21,933 nt of DNA from DATBGS01 sp036557885. Its GTDB lineage: Bacteria > Chloroflexota > Ktedonobacteria > Ktedonobacterales > DATBGS01. Location of the stretch: positions 1 through 21,933 of the forward strand of contig DATBGS010000062.1 of assembly GCA_036557885.1 (NCBI GenBank), given 5' to 3'. The notes beneath the pieces were generated by a model. It did not search any database. It had not been told where the DNA came from and saw only the letters and a program-made list of their open reading frames with translations. Shown here piece by piece: positions 13,807-20,872 of this stretch (its first letter is position 1; each line of letters opens with the position of its first letter). The translations under genes were made by a program, and so were the position numbers.

Positions 13807-16542
13807 ATGAGTATCGAGCGGGAGCGATTGGAGAAGGATGGGGCGGCGTGGCGGCGGTGGGGGCCGTATGTGAGCGAGCGGGCGTGGGGGACGGTGCGGG
13901 AGGATTACAGCGCGAATGGGACGGCGTGGGATTTTTTGCCGCATGACGCGGCGCGCTCGAAGGCGTATCGCTGGAATGAGGATGGGCTGGCGGGGCTGTG
14001 CGATGATCAGCAGGAGTTGTGCTTTGCGCTGGCGCTGTGGAATGGGCGCGATGCGATTCTGAAGGAGCGGCTGTTTGGACTGACGGGGCCGGAGGGGAAT
14101 CATGGGGAGGATGTGAAGGAGTGCTATTTCTTTCTGGATAGTACGCCGACGCATAACTATATGAGCATGCTCTATAAATATCCGCAGGCGGAGTTTCCGT
14201 ATCAGCGGCTGGTTGAGGAGAACGGGCGGCGAGGCAAGGATGATCTTGAGTTTGAGCTGCTGGATACGGGGGTGTTTGCGGAGGACCGCTACTTTGATGT
14301 GTTTGTGGAGTACGCGAAGTCGTCGCCAGACGATGTGCTGATTAAGATTAGCGCGGTGAATCGCGGGCCAGAGGCGGCGACGCTGCATCTGCTGCCGACG
14401 CTGTGGTTTCGCAATACGTGGGCGTGGGGGCGCGATGATCACAGGCCGCAGTTGAGCGTGCAGCCGAGCGAGCATGTGGGGATGCAGATTGTGCGGGCGG
14501 AGCATTCTCTGCTGGGGACATACGCGCTGTTTTGCGAGAGCAAGGCGGGGCCGATGGGTGGTCCGCTGACGCTGCTGTTTACGAATAATGAGACGAATGC
14601 TGAGCGGCTGTATGGGGTGCCAAACGCGACGCCGTTTGTGAAGGATGCGTTTCATCGGTACGTGGTGCAGGGGGAGACGGGGGCGGTGAACCCTGAGCAG
14701 GTGGGGACGAAGGCGGCGGCGCAGTATGTGCGCAAGATTCCGGCGGGCGGGACGGCGGTGCTGCGGCTGCGGCTGAGCAAGGTGATGGATGAGACGGGAG
14801 AGATTACGCCGGGGCTGGCGGGCTTTCAGAAGGGGCCAACGTCGTTTGATGCGATTTTTGAGCGGCGCAAGGAGCAGGCAGACGAGTTTTATGAGGAGCT
14901 TCAGCCAAAGGGGTTAGATGAGGATATGCGGCGGGTGCAGCGGCAGGCGCTGGCGGGGATGCTGTGGAGCAAGCAGTTTTATCATTATGATGTGGATCAG
15001 TGGCTGGAGGGCGATCCGGGGCAGCCCACGCCGCCGCCAGAGCGGAAGCATGGGCGTAACCACGAGTGGATGCACCTGAATAATAAAGAGGTGCTTTCGA
15101 TGCCGGATACGTGGGAGTATCCCTGGTACGCGGCGTGGGATTTGGCGTTTCATTGTATTCCGCTGGCGCTGGTGGATGTGGATTTTGCGAAGCACCAGCT
15201 TGATTTGATGGTGCGAGAGTGGTATCAGCATCCGAACGGGCAGGTTCCGGCGTATGAGTGGGCGTTTGGGGATGTGAATCCGCCGGTGTTTGGGTGGGCG
15301 GCGTGGCGGGTGTATAAGATGGAGAAGAAGCAGCGCGGGCATGGGGAGCGGCGCTTTCTGGAGCGGGTGTTTCATAAGCTGCTGCTGAATTTTACGTGGT
15401 GGGTGAATCGGAAGGATTCGGAGGGGAAGAATGTGTTTCAGGGTGGGTTTTTGGGGCTGGATAATATTGGGGTGTTTGATCGGAGCGCGCCGCTGCCGAC
15501 GGGCGGGTATCTGGAGCAGAGCGATGGGACAAGCTGGATGGGGATGTTTTGCCTGAATATGATGGTGATTGCGCTGGAGCTGGCGCGGGCGAATCCGGTG
15601 TATGAGGATATTGCGTCGAAGTTTTTTGAGCATTTTCTGTATATTGCGGGGGCGATGCACAACATTGGCGGGGAGGGGATTCAGCTTTGGGATGAGCAGG
15701 ATGAGTTTTTCTATGATGTGCTGAAGCTGCCGAATGATGGGAATGTGCCGCTGCGGGTGCGCTCGCTGGTGGGGCTGATTCCGCTGCTGGCGGTGGAGAC
15801 GATTGAGCCGGAGCTGCTTGATCGTTTTCCTGGGTTTAAGACGCGGCTGGAGTGGTTTTTACAGCATCGCCCGAATCTGGCGGGGCTGATTTCGCGCTGG
15901 CATGAGCCGGGGGCGGGCGATCTGCGGCTGCTGGCGTTGGTGCGTGGGCACCGGATGAAGCGGCTGCTGCGGCGGATGCTGGATGCTGATGAGTTTTTGA
16001 GTCCGTATGGGGTGCGGGCGCTGAGCAAGTATCACGAGGGGCATCCGTATGAGTTGCAAGTGAATGGCACGACGTATATGGTGGATTACGAGCCAGCGGA
16101 GTCGCGCAGTGGGGTGTTTGGGGGGAATTCGAACTGGCGCGGGCCGGTGTGGTTTCCGATTAATTTTTTGCTGATTGAGTCGTTGCAGAAGTTTCATCGC
16201 TATTATGGGGATGATTTTAAGGTGGAGTGCCCGACGGGTTCGGGGCAGTATCTGACGCTGGATAAGGTTGCGGATTTTTTGTCGCATCGGTTGATCGCGT
16301 TGTTTGCGCGGGATGAGCAGGGCAAGCGGCCCTTTAACGGGGGAAATGCGTTGTTGCAGAGCGACGCGCACTGGCGCGATTATGTGCTGTTCCATGAATA
16401 TTTTCATGGGGACAATGGGGCGGGCCTGGGAGCGAGCCATCAAACGGGCTGGACGGGGTTGGTGGCAAAGCTGGTTCAGCAGCAGGGGGAGAAGCACGCG
16501 CGGCACGCGGAGCACGCGAGGCAGCGGGCGGAGTTGACGTAA
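13807..16542 (+). CDS. GH63-type glucosidase, mannosyl-oligosaccharide-glucosidase-like (911 aa)
   Basis: This large soluble protein (no signal peptide seen) fits the bacterial GH63/MGH1-like glucosidases of 850-900 residues, which release glucose from alpha-linked sugars or glycosides. The N-terminal beta domain covers about 1-300 (WGPYVSERAWGTVREDYSAN, CYFFLDSTPTHNYMS). The (alpha/alpha)6 catalytic barrel includes WDLAFHCIPLALVDVDFAKH (about 445-465), PAYEWAFGDVNPPVFGWAAW (about 480-500; the Asp of GDVNPP is a likely acid), GGEGIQLWDEQDEFFYDVL (about 620-638) and GGNSNWRGPVWFPINFLLIE (about 773-792). ATG 13807 follows AAAGGGG at about 7-9 bases. The last 20 residues are His/Ala/Arg-rich. 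Substrate cannot be told; glucosylglycerate- or mannosylglycerate-type solutes are possible. Confidence 0.9.
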   Translation: MSIERERLEKDGAAWRRWGPYVSERAWGTVREDYSANGTAWDFLPHDAARSKAYRWNEDGLAGLCDDQQELCFALALWNGRDAILKERLFGLTGPEGNHGEDVKECYFFLDSTPTHNYMSMLYKYPQAEFPYQRLVEENGRRGKDDLEFELLDTGVFAEDRYFDVFVEYAKSSPDDVLIKISAVNRGPEAATLHLLPTLWFRNTWAWGRDDHRPQLSVQPSEHVGMQIVRAEHSLLGTYALFCESKAGPMGGPLTLLFTNNETNAERLYGVPNATPFVKDAFHRYVVQGETGAVNPEQVGTKAAAQYVRKIPAGGTAVLRLRLSKVMDETGEITPGLAGFQKGPTSFDAIFERRKEQADEFYEELQPKGLDEDMRRVQRQALAGMLWSKQFYHYDVDQWLEGDPGQPTPPPERKHGRNHEWMHLNNKEVLSMPDTWEYPWYAAWDLAFHCIPLALVDVDFAKHQLDLMVREWYQHPNGQVPAYEWAFGDVNPPVFGWAAWRVYKMEKKQRGHGERRFLERVFHKLLLNFTWWVNRKDSEGKNVFQGGFLGLDNIGVFDRSAPLPTGGYLEQSDGTSWMGMFCLNMMVIALELARANPVYEDIASKFFEHFLYIAGAMHNIGGEGIQLWDEQDEFFYDVLKLPNDGNVPLRVRSLVGLIPLLAVETIEPELLDRFPGFKTRLEWFLQHRPNLAGLISRWHEPGAGDLRLLALVRGHRMKRLLRRMLDADEFLSPYGVRALSKYHEGHPYELQVNGTTYMVDYEPAESRSGVFGGNSNWRGPVWFPINFLLIESLQKFHRYYGDDFKVECPTGSGQYLTLDKVADFLSHRLIALFARDEQGKRPFNGGNALLQSDAHWRDYVLFHEYFHGDNGAGLGASHQTGWTGLVAKLVQQQGEKHARHAEHARQRAELT

Positions 16543-16556
16543 CCCCGCCCCAGGAC

Positions 16557-16724
16557 GACCGGCAGGGACGCCGGTGGTACCCCTCAAAGCAGGGGCACTG
16601 CAAGCGAGGGACCGGCGGGGACGCCGGTGGTACCCCTCAAAGCAGGGGCACCCTAAGACAGAAGGGCACCCCTCAAAGCAGGGGCACGGCGGCGGCAAGC
16701 AGGAGAAGCTCGCCTGCGCGGGCT
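16557..16724. repeat. Dense mosaic of modules B and C after GH63 gene
   Basis: Two full units, ACCGGCAGGGACGCCGGTGG-TACCCCTCAAAGCAGGGGCAC (16558-16598) and ACCGGCGGGGACGCCGGTGG-TACCCC... (16611-16649), are followed by CCTAAGACAGAAGGGCAC, another CCCCTCAAAGCAGGGGCAC (16669-16687) and a CGCCTGCGCGGGCTAAG remnant (16711-16727). The units are very alike, so duplication is recent or kept by copying. Confidence 0.85.
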
Positions 16725-16815
16725 AAGAAGGCGTGGCGCGGCGCGTTACTGGGAGGGTGAGTATTCCGTCTTCTGAAGTAGAACAAATGAACTATTTTTA
16801 AGAAGGAGGACGTCT

Positions 16816-17697
16816 GTGGGTCAGGCCAGTAACACGCTGCCAGATTTTGATGCGTGGTGGGATTATGACCATCCTGATGTGACGGAGGGAAAGTTCCGAG
16901 AGGTGCTGCCGCTGGCGGAGCAGGCGGGAAACCGGGAATATTTGGTGGAACTGCTGACGCAGATTGCGAGGACGGAGGGGTTGCAGCGGCGGTTTGCGGA
17001 GGCGCACGCGACGCTGGACCGGGTGGAGGGGCTGCTCCACGATGATTTGCGCCGGGCGCGGGTGCGGTATTTGTTGGAGCGTGGGCGGGTGTTCAATTCG
17101 TCGAAGCATCCTGACGAGGCGAGGCCGCTGTTTCTGGAGGCGTGGGAGTTGGGGCGGGCGAGCGGCGAGGATTTTCACGCGATTGACGCGGCGCATATGG
17201 TGGCGATTGTGGCGCCGCCAGAGGAGAGCACGGCATGGAATCTGAAGGCGCTGGAACTGGCAGAGCAGACGAAGGACGCGCGCTCGAAGGAGTGGCTGGG
17301 GTCACTGTACAACAATATGGGCTGGACGGCGCACGACCAGAGGGATTACGAGGAGGCGCTGCGGCTGTTTGAGAAGGCGCTGGCGGCGCGAGAGGTGCAG
17401 GGCGATGTTGAGTTGATTAAAGCGGGGGGGTGGTGTGTGGCGCGGGCGCTGCGTTCGCTGGGGCGGGTGGAGGAGGCGTTGGAGAGGCAGGAGGGGCTGC
17501 TGCGAGAGTATGCGAATGTGGGGAAGACGGATGGGTATGTGTATGAGGAGCTTGGGGAGTGTTTGTACGCGCTGAACCGGCAGGAGGAGGCGCGGCCATT
17601 CTTTGCGCGGGCGTATGCGGAGCTTTCTAAAGACGCCTGGTTGGTGAATGGTGAGCCTGAGCGGTTGCAACGGCTGAAGGAGTTGGGCAGGGGGTGA
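16816..17697 (+). CDS. Tetratricopeptide-repeat protein (293 aa)
   Basis: The start is GTG 16816, with AAGGAGG 6 bases upstream. The whole protein is helical. TPR-like pairs include EYLVELLTQIARTEGLQRRF with AEAHATLDRVEGLL, LFLEAWELGRASGEDFHAID, WLGSLYNNMGWTAHDQRDYE with EALRLFEKALAAREVQGD (the clearest unit), ARALRSLGRVEEALERQEGL and YVYEELGECLYALNRQEEAR. TPR arrays bind other proteins. No enzymatic or DNA-binding domain is fused, and there is no signal peptide. Its 273-base separation from the glucosidase, filled with repeats, argues against a shared operon. A stand-alone helper or regulatory scaffold is likely. Confidence 0.85.
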   Translation: MGQASNTLPDFDAWWDYDHPDVTEGKFREVLPLAEQAGNREYLVELLTQIARTEGLQRRFAEAHATLDRVEGLLHDDLRRARVRYLLERGRVFNSSKHPDEARPLFLEAWELGRASGEDFHAIDAAHMVAIVAPPEESTAWNLKALELAEQTKDARSKEWLGSLYNNMGWTAHDQRDYEEALRLFEKALAAREVQGDVELIKAGGWCVARALRSLGRVEEALERQEGLLREYANVGKTDGYVYEELGECLYALNRQEEARPFFARAYAELSKDAWLVNGEPERLQRLKELGRG

Positions 17698-17703
17698 TGC
17701 GCA

Positions 17704-18522
17704 TTATCCATTGCTGCTGCTGAATCCTGCTGAGTAGGTAATCCCTCCCCAGAGGTGCGCGAGAAATAAGGGTTCGCTGTAACTCTCGATGGTGTGGCCC
17801 AGGGCGGTGTACCAGGCGCGCCCGCCATCGTAAGCGTGATACCAGGCGAGGGGATGATCGCTGCCCATGACGCCGCCTCGATAGGTCTGCTCGTCAATGG
17901 TGAGGAGGACGTTTACCTGCCCGCGTGGGTTGGTGGCGAAGTTGTACCATTCGTCGCTGCGCTGCCAGGTTGCGGGCAGTGGGCTGGTGGAGGGATGGGT
18001 GCGGTTGACGATGTGCAGGGTGGCTGGAACGACGGCAGAGTGTCCATGTACCCGGTCGAAGTAAGCGCCCACCAGCCCGCCATACCAGGGCCAGTCATAT
18101 TCGGTATCGCTGGCTGAATGGACTCCGACGTAGCCACCGCCAGCGCGGATGTAGTGCTCAAACGCTTGCTGTTGTGTGCCATCGAGCACGTCGCCTGTGG
18201 TGAGTAGAAAGACGACTGCCTGGTAGCGGGCAAGCGCGGCTTCGGTGAAGCAGGTGGGGTTTTCGGTGAAATCAATGCCCACCTGATGTTCAGCCGCTAG
18301 CTTCTGGAGGGCTGCACTGGCCGCTGGGATGGAGTCATGGCGGAAGGCTGCCGTTCTGGAGAAGACGAGGAGCCGGAAGGCTGGAGAAGCAGCAGGGGTG
18401 CTGCTGGATGGCGGCGCGGGGCATGGTGTCGCAGTTCCAGATGTGGCGGGTTGCCCACAACCCGCCAGGGAAAGCAGCAGCGCCAGCAAGAGCCAGGGGA
18501 GCAGCCATCGTCGCTCTTGCAT
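17704..18522 (-). CDS. ThuA-like lipoprotein (272 aa)
   Basis: The N terminus is a lipoprotein signal: LLPWLLLALLLSLAGCGQ with lipobox LAGC and Cys 22, then a Ser/Pro/Thr linker. The domain from about 48 on matches the ThuA (trehalose utilisation) class I glutamine-amidotransferase-like fold: FRLLVFSRTAAFRHDSIPAA at its start, YQAVVFLLTTGDVLD, YIRAGGGYVGVHSASDTEYD, then HPSTSPLPATWQRSDEWYNF and PLAWYHAYDGGRAWYTALGH. ThuA domains are often fused to sugar dehydrogenases and are thought to act on sugars; no catalytic Cys triad is seen here. ATG 18522 follows AAGGAG at 7 bases. It lies 59 bases after a 51-aa protein and may share its promoter. Confidence 0.9.
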   Translation of the reverse strand: MQERRWLLPWLLLALLLSLAGCGQPATSGTATPCPAPPSSSTPAASPAFRLLVFSRTAAFRHDSIPAASAALQKLAAEHQVGIDFTENPTCFTEAALARYQAVVFLLTTGDVLDGTQQQAFEHYIRAGGGYVGVHSASDTEYDWPWYGGLVGAYFDRVHGHSAVVPATLHIVNRTHPSTSPLPATWQRSDEWYNFATNPRGQVNVLLTIDEQTYRGGVMGSDHPLAWYHAYDGGRAWYTALGHTIESYSEPLFLAHLWGGITYSAGFSSSNG

Positions 18523-18550
18523 TGTTGGCTCCTTCTGGGCGCTGGTGGAG

Positions 18551-18585
18551 AGTAGCGCAGGCTATCTGCCCGCGCTACACGCTAG
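18551..18585. repeat. Degenerate family-A repeat hairpin
   Basis: TAGCGCAGGCTATCTGCCCG then CGCTACA keeps the family-A inner palindrome (AGCGC.GGC/GCC.GCGCT) with changes. It overlaps the stop of the 51-aa gene and could stabilise the 3' end of its message or attenuate readthrough into the ThuA gene. Confidence 0.5.
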
Positions 18586-18737
18586 CGCTGCTCAAGGTTG
18601 GGAAAGAGGCGATCTACGAAGCTTTTGAGCAGGTCTGGGCGGACGATGGAGAGGATGACGAGGACGGAGGAGGTGATGCCCAGGATGGTGCCGATTAAGC
18701 CAAGCGAGAGGTTGATGGTGATGACGCGATCTTTCAT
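18582..18737 (-). CDS. Small single-span membrane protein (51 aa)
   Basis: This short frame starts at ATG 18737 and stops at TAG 18584-18582. The product begins MKDRVITINLSLGLIGTILG, continues as a long hydrophobic span (about 5-31, ending SVLVILSIV) and ends with an amphipathic charged tail (RPDLLKSFVDRLFPNLEQR). The ribosome binding site (GGGGT, 9 bases upstream) is weak. A good promoter lies 57 bases before the start (TTGATT, 17 bases, TATAGT). The composition is what a real membrane microprotein would show and not what a random GC-rich frame gives. It may be co-transcribed with the ThuA lipoprotein. Function unknown. Confidence 0.6.
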   Translation of the reverse strand: MKDRVITINLSLGLIGTILGITSSVLVILSIVRPDLLKSFVDRLFPNLEQR

Positions 18738-18800
18738 AGTTTTTACCCCAAGAGAGTGATATTTTCAGATGACAATAAGCGTGCTTGCGCTGTTGCGGCA

Positions 18801-18829
18801 ACTATAACATAGGCGGTGGGAGAAATCAA
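18801..18829 (-). promoter_or_regulatory. Promoter for the 51-aa protein and perhaps the ThuA gene
   Basis: On the minus strand TTGATT (18829-18824) is followed after exactly 17 bases by TATAGT (18806-18801), with the start expected near 18794. Confidence 0.55.
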
Positions 18830-18849
18830 GGACGCGCCAAAAGGTCAGG

Positions 18850-18948
18850 GTTGACGCGGTTGCCTGGTTATTTTACGACGAGTTTTGGAAAATTGGTGGC
18901 GAATTTGACGGGAGTTGACGGGGTTTGGCGGGAGTTGACGGGGTTGGC
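18850..18948 (+). repeat. Direct repeats upstream of a promoter, possible regulator sites
   Basis: The motif GTTGACGGGGTTGGC occurs as GTTGACGCGGTTGCC (18850-18864), GTTGACGGGGTTTGGC (18914-18929) and GTTGACGGGGTTGGC (18934-18948). The last two are 20 bases apart (about two helical turns) and the final copy runs into the -35 hexamer. A half copy, TTTGACGGG, is at 18904-18912. Confidence 0.6.
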
Positions 18949-18972
18949 AAAGTCGAACTTATGTTCTATACT
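18944..18972 (+). promoter_or_regulatory. Strong sigma-70-like promoter
   Basis: TTGGCA (18944-18949), a 17-base spacer and TATACT (18967-18972). The start should fall at about G18979. It sits directly after the direct repeats and drives no recognisable gene, but an RNA-like hairpin begins at the predicted start. Confidence 0.7.
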
Positions 18973-18978
18973 TTATTT

Positions 18979-19066
18979 GTCTGAGTGATCAGACACGAGC
19001 ACAAAGCCGGTGCGTGTGTGGTTGGGTGTTGGGTTGGGTGGCTGGCTTTTTGTGCTCGCTTTTTTT
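18979..19066 (+). ncRNA. Candidate small RNA, about 88 nt
   Basis: From the predicted transcription start a hairpin GTCTGA-GTGA-TCAGAC (18979-18994) is followed by a long stem CGAGCACAAAGCC (18996-19008) pairing with GGCTTTTTGTGCTCG (19044-19058) apart from a 2-base bulge, then seven T (19060-19066). The loop of 35 bases is almost only G and T and contains GGTTGGGTGTTGGGTTGGG, a possible G-quadruplex. The layout of promoter, 5' hairpin and terminator with no convincing frame between them makes a small regulatory RNA likely. A GTG frame that begins at 19014 and runs on into repeats has no ribosome binding site. I know no family that fits. Confidence 0.55.
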
Positions 19067-19091
19067 CTGGTTGGGAGGAGCCTGGCGATTA

Positions 19092-19245
19092 AAATCCCCC
19101 AGAGGGGGCAAGCTGCGGCTAGGGGCCTTCGGCCACGAAGTCCGCCTGCGCGGACTGGGACGAGTCGCGTCTAAAGCGCCTCTCAGAGCAGGGGCAAGCT
19201 GCCCCTAGAGGCTGGCGCCGCGAAGCCCGCCTTCGCGGGCTGGGG
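19092..19245. repeat. Two tandem family-C repeats
   Basis: Copy 1 (19092-19165) and copy 2 (19166-19245) share GGGGCAAGCTGC, CTAGGGGC/CTAGAGGC, and CGAAGNCCGCCTNCGCGGNCTGGG. The second carries GTCTAAAGCGCCTCTCAGAG, close to the 11281 copy. The paired changes GTCCGC..GCGGAC in copy 1 and GCCCGC..GCGGGC in copies 2 and 11281 keep base pairing, which suggests RNA or cruciform structure is selected. Confidence 0.8.
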
Positions 19246-19259
19246 GAAGGATAAATGGG

Positions 19260-19298
19260 CCAACGAGCGCCTTGCCATCCCTGGCAGGCGCTCGTTGG
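19260..19298 (-). terminator. Terminator of the 279-aa membrane protein gene
   Basis: CCAACGAGCGCC-T-TGCCA and TGGCAGGCGCTCGTTGG form a 17-bp stem with one bulged base and a TCCC loop. It lies about 42 bases after the stop of the minus-strand gene. On that strand CCCATTTATCCTT follows; the T run is short. Confidence 0.7.
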
Positions 19299-19339
19299 TG
19301 GGGAACAGAGAAGGAGAGAAGAATCTGCTGTGGGCCGCG

Positions 19340-20179
19340 CTAGGCGCTGCGGGCGAGGGCAGCGATGCGACCAAAGGTTGTTTGCCAGGCCGGGTCTGGC
19401 TCGGTGAGGATGAGCGGCAGGACGCTTTCGTTATGCTCTACCGGAACAACCAGGCGGACGCGGGTGGCGAGGGCAGCGAACTGGCCTTTGCGGGTGGCTG
19501 ACTGCTCAAAGGTGCTCAGGGCGGTGGCTGATTCTGGCGTGAGCTGGATGGCGCCAAGGCTGGTGGTGATGCGATTGGGCCGATGCGGGACGGTGTAGGC
19601 GCGGCGCGAGGCGAGGCGAGCGACGGGCAGCGGGCGCGGCTCGGTCTGGACGGGCGCGAGGCGTCCGGATGTTTGGGCGCGTGGCCGGGATGGGGCCTTG
19701 GCGATTTCTTCTTTAGAGAGCGGGCGAGAGGTTGTGCGCATAGCCGGTGCCTGGGCGATGGGGCGAGCGCCACGAATGGCGGGGGCCGGAAGCACCAGAA
19801 CTGGCTGCGATGGTGCGCGCTGGACGGGCGGAACTGCTGGCCGTTCGCCTGATTCGCCACTGAAGTAGAGGCGGGCGAGTCCGTTGACTGCGTGCAGTTG
19901 GGTGAGCGTTTGCGAACTCTGGGGCTGCTGTGTGAGTGGCCCAAGGAGAATCATCAGGTTGATGCACGCGGCGGCGGTGAGGGTGGCGACGCTGATCCCT
20001 GGCTGGTGGACGAGCAAGCCGAGCGCGAAGGCGCTGAGGGAGATGCCGAGGCAGAGGACGGCGTTGCGCTGGCGCAGCAGGCTGTGCAGCCTACCCGGTA
20101 CGAGGGTGGTTGAAATAACCTGGGTGAGAGCGAGGACGTTAAAGAGGGTCAAGATGGTCAGTGCGCCGAGATCAAACAT
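19340..20179 (-). CDS. Membrane protein with proline-rich linker, unknown (279 aa)
   Basis: ATG 20179 has AAGGAG 8 bases upstream; the frame continues up to 20257 but without a better start. Three hydrophobic spans lie near 5-25 (ALTILTLFNVLALTQVIST), 39-58 (AVLCLGISLSAFALGLLV) and 66-82. A Pro/Arg/Ala-rich segment (about 105-215: PAVPPVQRAPSQPVLVLPAP and similar) follows, then a short C-terminal part of about 60 residues with ITTSLGAIQLTPESATALST and RVRLVVPVEHNESVLPLILT. The layout resembles a membrane anchor with a flexible cytoplasmic tail. I do not recognise it. The gene is single, with its own terminator. Confidence 0.7.
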   Translation of the reverse strand: MFDLGALTILTLFNVLALTQVISTTLVPGRLHSLLRQRNAVLCLGISLSAFALGLLVHQPGISVATLTAAACINLMILLGPLTQQPQSSQTLTQLHAVNGLARLYFSGESGERPAVPPVQRAPSQPVLVLPAPAIRGARPIAQAPAMRTTSRPLSKEEIAKAPSRPRAQTSGRLAPVQTEPRPLPVARLASRRAYTVPHRPNRITTSLGAIQLTPESATALSTFEQSATRKGQFAALATRVRLVVPVEHNESVLPLILTEPDPAWQTTFGRIAALARSA

Positions 20180-20457
20180 GATCACCACTCCTTCTTGTTG
20201 AGGCAAGGCTAGCACAGGACGTTCTCCGGCATTCCATACGCTCATGCCGGGCGACACGGTGCGCTGCGGGGGTGGGTGATGAAGAGTGGGCCAGGTGGAG
20301 GGCGCATCGGGGGTTGCTCAATAGACGGCGGCCTGTTCAGGCTGGCGGGGCGCTCAAGCAGGGTGCAGATGCGCTGCAAGGGTGTCTGCTGGCGCTGTTG
20401 CGCGTGGGTGATACTTTCTCCGTTGAGATGGCTGCCTGGGCAGCCCCCGCTCCACTC

Positions 20458-20484
20458 CGCGGGCTTCCAGCCCGCGCTACAGGC
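20458..20484. repeat. Family-A palindromic repeat
   Basis: GCGGGCTTCCAGCCCGCGCT then ACAGGC: same inner palindrome and the same GCGCTACA flank as at 761-849 and 3281-3315. Confidence 0.7.
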
Positions 20485-20726
20485 AATCCATCCTGCCCCT
20501 GTCCCTCAACTGGATATGGTATGACACCGGGTGTGATCTAGGCCGCGAAAGGGTTCATGCGTCGCGATGGATTGGATGATGATCAAAGGGTGATAATTGC
20601 ATTTTGCCTGGTCCGCAGCGCAGGAGGTGTGCTGGGAACTGGCGGGCACGAGCCAATTGGTCAACTAGGATGGGCCGCAGGCACGGGCCGAGGGACATCG
20701 GACGCATGGTTTTCTGTCTATTCATA

Positions 20727-20754
20727 CTCCCGCGCGCCTTGACGGGCGTGGGAG
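20727..20754. other. Imperfect hairpin of unknown role
   Basis: CTCCCGCGCGCC-TTGA-CGGGCGTGGGAG pairs over 12 positions with one G-T pair and two mismatches, followed by AAGC. No T tract lies on either side. It resembles the subterminal hairpins of IS200/IS605 elements, but no tnpA or tnpB is present. Confidence 0.3.
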
Positions 20755-20872
20755 AAGCAATCACCTGGATGCGCCACCCACCATGCCAGGATCGTCATTG
20801 GTCCCCACAGGCGAATGGTCGCAACTTACTACCAGCAAATTAGGGGCCAATTATGCGTTTTTTTGCATCCAT

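Larger units (their letters stand above)
18738..19339. other. Non-coding region: promoters, small RNA candidate, tandem repeats, terminator
   Basis: No convincing protein gene. From left to right: the minus-strand promoter (18801-18829), direct repeats and plus-strand promoter (18850-18972), the RNA candidate (18979-19066), two tandem family-C repeats (19092-19245), and the hairpin terminator of the next minus-strand gene (19260-19298). Confidence 0.6.
20180..20872. other. Gene-poor region with a repeat and hairpin
   Basis: 693 bases without a convincing gene. A family-A repeat lies at 20458-20484 (GCGGGCTTCCAGCCCGCGCT then ACAGGC). Short frames at 20272-20541 (+) and 20555-20764 (-) lack ribosome binding sites. 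A hairpin occurs at 20727-20754. The right part may be a decayed gene or element end. Confidence 0.5.

Noticed and set aside
13621..14655. 344-codon minus-strand frame opposite the GH63 gene
   Set aside because: Its Arg/Pro/Ile/Leu composition is a codon shadow of the glucosidase and its end is repeat sequence.
15859..16698. Minus-strand frame opposite the end of the GH63 gene
   Set aside because: It begins in the mosaic repeat (translated as CPCFEG repeats) and is otherwise antisense to the glucosidase.
16557..16724. CRISPR array
   Set aside because: Units are palindromic modules of different length with no regular spacers and no cas genes.
19014..19208. GTG frame with a hydrophobic start across the small RNA loop
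   Set aside because: No ribosome binding site, it crosses the terminator and continues through repeat sequence.
20272..20541. 89-codon plus-strand frame in the gap
   Set aside because: No ribosome binding site, and its end is the family-A repeat.
20555..20764. 69-codon minus-strand frame and hairpin as an IS200/IS605 or TnpB remnant
   Set aside because: The hairpin is suggestive but no tnpA or tnpB residues are recognisable; listed only as a hairpin.
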